A stretch of 64,000 nucleotides of DNA from Stratiolaelaps scimitus (taxonomy: Eukaryota > Arthropoda > Arachnida > Mesostigmata > Laelapidae). The position numbers were made by a program, and so were the translations under genes. Below the pieces are notes generated by a model. It was not told where the DNA came from. It searched no databases and saw only the letters and a program-made list of their open reading frames with translations. The stretch's first letter is position 1; the number at the start of each line of letters is the position of its first letter. Below, one piece after another: positions 60,218-64,000 of the stretch. The stretch is from contig JABWDB010000009.1 in assembly GCA_019614645.1 (NCBI GenBank), forward strand, positions 4,135,501-4,199,500. The letters are read 5' to 3'.

Positions 60218-62696
60218 ACAGCCTGGGCCTGGGCCTTGACCACAGTCTCAGAGGCATTCCAAGCATACATCTGATGATGGCGTATGGTTAATGATTATGA
60301 CACGCGGATTGTTAGTCACTGACGACCCTTGAAATGAACTAGCTAAACGTCCGGTAATGCAGTCAAATTTTCGGCCGGTGAAATGAACGACGGAGGCCCC
60401 TTGGCGTCATTGAAAATCACGTGCAACTGCGGAAAAAAGGTGACTTAGTCCGATCATTTCCAATCGAATTGATATGTGTACGTCCGGGTGAATTTCTGTT
60501 CAGGGAAGTCGAGCTGGCGTACAACTAAGCGTGAATTAGATCCTGGTCGACAAAGGACAAGACAAGGATATTGTGGATAATATGTTATATTGGCGATAAG
60601 AAGAAAAGCTACATATGCCTGCCGTGTCTAGCTCACAACTAGTAGCTGCTGAGCTGGACACCCTGTGCGTCGGTGTGTTGTACGATTCGGGACATTTCCT
60701 GGCAACAGATTGCAGCCAGGACAGCAGTCCGTGGTGTCTGACCCTGATCGCTGATTTGCTACCAAGAGAGATGAGAACTGCTCTGCGGAACCTTAGAACT
60801 GTTATATTTTTCAGTTTACCATCCTTGTACACTGACAGAATCATTTTGTCTCAAGGATTCCTACCAATGTACGCGGTATAGTCCAGATAAATGAGCCATT
60901 TAGTCATCTGCAGACCAAATGAAAACTTTTTCCATGCTGAATCTCACCTCGCTTTCTCTTATGGCAGTCCTCGGTACCGCTGTGTATCGTTGCGTCAAGG
61001 ACCTGTCAGTGCGAAAGGGCTCATGCGAGAAATTACATAGTGTTGGCCAAGAGTAGAAATTATTCTAGTCTTTTTAGTTTTTTTTGGCCTTTTCCGGTCG
61101 GTGAGTCCTACTACGTAGACTTATCTGTGCTATCTCCGACAGACCTCTGTGAACATAGGCAGGGCAATGTTACCCATGTGGCATAGCCGTGTTTATACAT
61201 TGCTCAAATGAGCAGGTGATCATACTACATTGAGCTGAAGCTACGTGTTTTAATAAATACGAATTCAACGGGATGGTGTTTACGAGCAGATGAGAGCCCT
61301 GCCAGACTGAATAGACGCCTTAGATGGCAGCCTTCAGCCTCGAGACATTTTGACATAGGCTCCATTGCGACAATGCTTAATCACGTGTGAATGAATTGTC
61401 CTATTTGTTTTCGTATACGCATGTGTGACGACTCAGAAATGTATTGAATTCTGCGTCCGCGCAAATTTGCTGAGGCATACATACGCACAAAGGAATACGA
61501 TATGATTTGCAAGTCCCGATGTAATGCCATAAGGAGAGAGGGGCGTACTCACAGTAACCACGAATAGGTTTGTCCGAACCCCGGTCCAGTCAAAGTTCGG
61601 TCTGAAGCCTGCCTTTGACTAGGGCCCTTTGTGAAATCAACGAAATGGAGGCACAGTTCTTGGCAGTAGAATGCATTTCTGAACGAGTACACACCCATGC
61701 ATGCGGCATGCTCCACGACAGCCGGTCAGCCCTTACGCCCGCCGATAGAATTAGATGGAAGCGATAATTTGTCTGCCTCCGTATGTGATGACAATACAAG
61801 CGAGAAGCACCATTGCGAACGGGGACGCTTCTTTGGTAGGCACTGTACGAGCTCGTATGCAATTTAACTGTTTAAACTATAGCCGAATACACTATAGGCG
61901 TGCACAATCACAGTAAGTAATGCAGTGTCACATTTTTTTTGGAACAAAAACGAATTTCCTCTACTTTCGATCTCGAGGCTATCCGCTTCGTTGTTAGCGT
62001 ATACACTGATAGTTGCCATCAGCGTAACTATCCGCCTACTCCTTACGCTAAACACAATAGGCAAGCCTGACTGACCGATCACCTTGCATCTAGCATAAAG
62101 TAAAGGACAAGCCTTCTATACGAAACAAAATGGTGCCATCTTCTTTCCGTTCTCTCTCCGTACGTCCATCCTTAGGCTACCAAGGCCTAGAGCTGTCTAG
62201 GTGATCGATAAGCCTGGGTGATCGCAATACCACCAACCTTGCTGCTACGCTGCTGTTGCTCTTGCACTACCAAATTGGTCTAAACGTTTGTTGGTCTCGG
62301 ATGACCGAATCTGTGGTCCCCAAGAGACTGGAATAGCCGCCACTAGCTACAAGGGCTGCCTAACCTAGAATTGCTATGAATCAATCAAATCATAGCATAG
62401 GAACTCACGGAAACATTACGTGCCGGTGCGGCCGGCTTCCCTTCATATCCAATATCTGCACATTTGTTTGATCATTGAGACCGTGAAATGGGATATGAGC
62501 CGGGCCGACACAGCATTCGCGTTTTATGAGGTCCCATTAGACATATTGACTTTAACCGATTGCTTATCTACGACAATCGTTGCCCGCGAGGTATTCGTGC
62601 TGTTTTTACCACGAATTGCACACAGATTAAAGATTTTTTGGAACAAGTGGGAATGTTTAGGACCGGGCTCCCGTGCTAGGGAGTATTATTTGCCAG
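60218..62696. other. Non-coding stretch, no gene recognised
   Basis: The longest frames (102 codons minus at 60536-60844; 88 codons plus at 60615-60881) overlap and show no known domain. Confidence 0.45.
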
Positions 62697-62889
62697 GATA
62701 GTGTGAGACTCTCACTCACGAAAACCCTTGGACCGCGACGACTTGGGCCATAATTTGGAACTTACTTAAATATTACTTCAGGTGCGTTCGGGTTCGAGCC
62801 CCGCTGCGTGATGATGACATATAAGAGAGCTTAAGCATTGTGAAATTGCAGCTCCTTTAGTAAACCAATAAAGCTTTAGCTTTACCTTC
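62697..62889 (+). repeat. SINE-like unit (repeat family 1, copy C, with B-box and tail)
   Basis: The left part (62699-62785) matches family 1 at 3957-4063. A perfect Pol III B-box, GGTTCGAGCCC, is at 62791-62801. The right part (62815-62889) recurs at 63132-63200 and contains CCAATAAA. The unit of about 190 bases ends in a CTTTACC-type tail, as in tRNA-derived SINEs. An A-box was not clearly found, so the class is tentative. Confidence 0.55.
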
Positions 62890-62970
62890 AAACCAAGGCT
62901 TGCTGGGGTGACCGAGTAGAAAGCAGCCGGACTGTCGCTGAAAGGATTCTCCATACGTGTTAATAAATCA

Positions 62971-63092
62971 CTGTTAGTTGCTATTAGACTGTTTTTCGAG
63001 CTGACCCTCAGCTGTTCCCCTATCTGACAGGCCTCAGCTCTTAACCTTTAGGCCTACAGGCCTAACCTTAACCTGTTAGTTGCTATTAGACT
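62971..63092 (+). repeat. 20-bp direct repeat and second 35-bp copy
   Basis: CTGTTAGTTGCTATTAGACT occurs at 62971-62990 and again at 63073-63092. The 35-base unit shared with 60183-60217 occupies 62988-63022, overlapping the first copy by three bases. The segment between is built of AGGCCT/CCTAACC motifs. Confidence 0.9.
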
Positions 63093-63131
63093 AAATACAT
63101 CTGTCGCTGTTGTTCATATAATTGTTCTTTG

Positions 63132-63200
63132 TGACATAAAAGAGAGCTTAAGCATTGTAAAATTGCAGCTCCTTGAATAAACCAATAAACCTTTACCTTC
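63132..63200 (+). repeat. Second copy of the SINE-like 3' tail
   Basis: About 69 bases closely matching 62815-62889 (shared GAGAGCTTAAGCATTG and CCAATAAA segments). The left part of the unit is missing, as for a 5'-truncated copy. Confidence 0.85.
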
Positions 63201-64000
63201 TTCCCTAGTGTAGGGTGTTTGTAAAGTTACTTAATCGCATGGGATGATGACCGAGGTTTGACGGTGTTGAAGGTAACCTTTGGTGTTATTTTCTGTTTCT
63301 CTATAAATATATTTCAGATAGATGTATGGTGCTTGTGGCTGGGCCTGTAGACATCTCACCGCGCCCTAACTAAACGAATCCGCTGAGCGATAACGCGAAC
63401 AGAGGTGCTGTTGAACATCGCCAACAGTTCCAGAAGGGGACGGGGCGGGTCACGATGTTGTCATGCGTGTACCATGCCAACAATCCCTCCTCTCCTTTTT
63501 ATAAAACAAACAAGGTAAGCAGCATGCATTTAATGAAAAATGTACAGAAGGTCAGAAAACTTCTCAGAGGCGGTAAAATACCCCCTAGATGTTCCCTTGA
63601 AGCAATATTTAGAAAAATTATGCCATCCTAAGACAAGGTGTCTCTGGCTTATAATTTGTTTTGGTTTTTGTTCAAGATATACGCATTTACAGCAAACAGA
63701 CAGAAAATAAATATGCATGGAAGGTTACCATTAAAACTGCCAAAGGTTCGTTGGTCTCCTACACACCCAATCTAAACATACCCTGTATTTTTTCTGCTGG
63801 TGCCAGCCGTAGTACTTTCTAAGATAATTAACTTCCACTGCGTGCAGCTGTAGCAGAGATCAGGGGTGGTCTATAGCAACTGTAGCGCATAACGTTAACA
63901 TGATTGTGGTCGTAATTCCGAAACCGCCAGTTCAGCTCTACTCAGATCAGTCCCTACGAGCCGAATCCCTCTTTTGTCGCCACCACCCAACATGTTTGTA
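63201..64000. other. Non-coding stretch to window end, no gene recognised
   Basis: Only short frames (up to 62 codons) without recognisable features. Confidence 0.5.

Noticed and set aside
1..64000. CRISPR arrays, prokaryotic operons or phage-like modules
   Set aside because: No regularly spaced repeats, no closely packed ORFs with ribosome binding sites, and clear eukaryotic features (introns, metazoan retroelements, microsatellites).

Overview
The window looks like repeat-rich arthropod nuclear DNA. No bacterial, viral-genome or organellar architecture is visible, long ORFs are absent, microsatellites are abundant, and the mobile elements are of metazoan type. The one intact protein gene I can support is a small Lys/Pro/Val/Tyr-rich secreted cuticle-like protein. 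Its intron falls between the first three codons and the rest of the signal peptide, which is the usual layout of arthropod cuticle genes. The sequence alone does not fix the species; a mite or tick (Acari) would fit, but this is not proven. Layout: 0-9 kb is gene-free DNA with two dispersed repeat families (2.2-2.4 kb and 3.95-4.42 kb) and the 3' end of a dead mariner element (9.08-9.33 kb, minus strand). From 12.1 to 18.0 kb lies a decayed BEL/Pao LTR retroelement, with zinc knuckle, protease-like region, reverse transcriptase, RNase H and integrase in the usual order. It is split between RNase H and integrase by a decayed non-LTR retrotransposon (LINE) at about 14.6-16.3 kb, in the same orientation. 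Catalytic residues of the BEL polymerase and integrase have been lost. From 18.7 to 44.5 kb I see dispersed repeats, tRNA-like (B-box) fragments and simple repeats, but no convincing coding gene. The cuticle-like gene occupies 45.0-46.6 kb, with TATA box, short first exon, intron, second exon and poly(A) signal. Inside its intron there is a second TATA box followed by a second short in-frame ATG exon with a consensus donor, which suggests an alternative promoter that would swap the protein's first residues. From 46.7 to 64 kb I see mainly non-coding DNA. Its most unusual structure is a cluster of three strong hairpins within 190 bp at 52.45-52.64 kb. The third hairpin recurs at 18.7 kb with near-identical stem and loop, and the similarity stops exactly at CTAGT, so it may be the terminus of an undescribed mobile element, possibly Helitron-like. 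The last 4 kb contain several direct repeats and a SINE-like unit with an RNA polymerase III B-box. Most of the window is thus a graveyard of transposable elements around one small, probably epidermally expressed gene. All similarity statements were made by eye.
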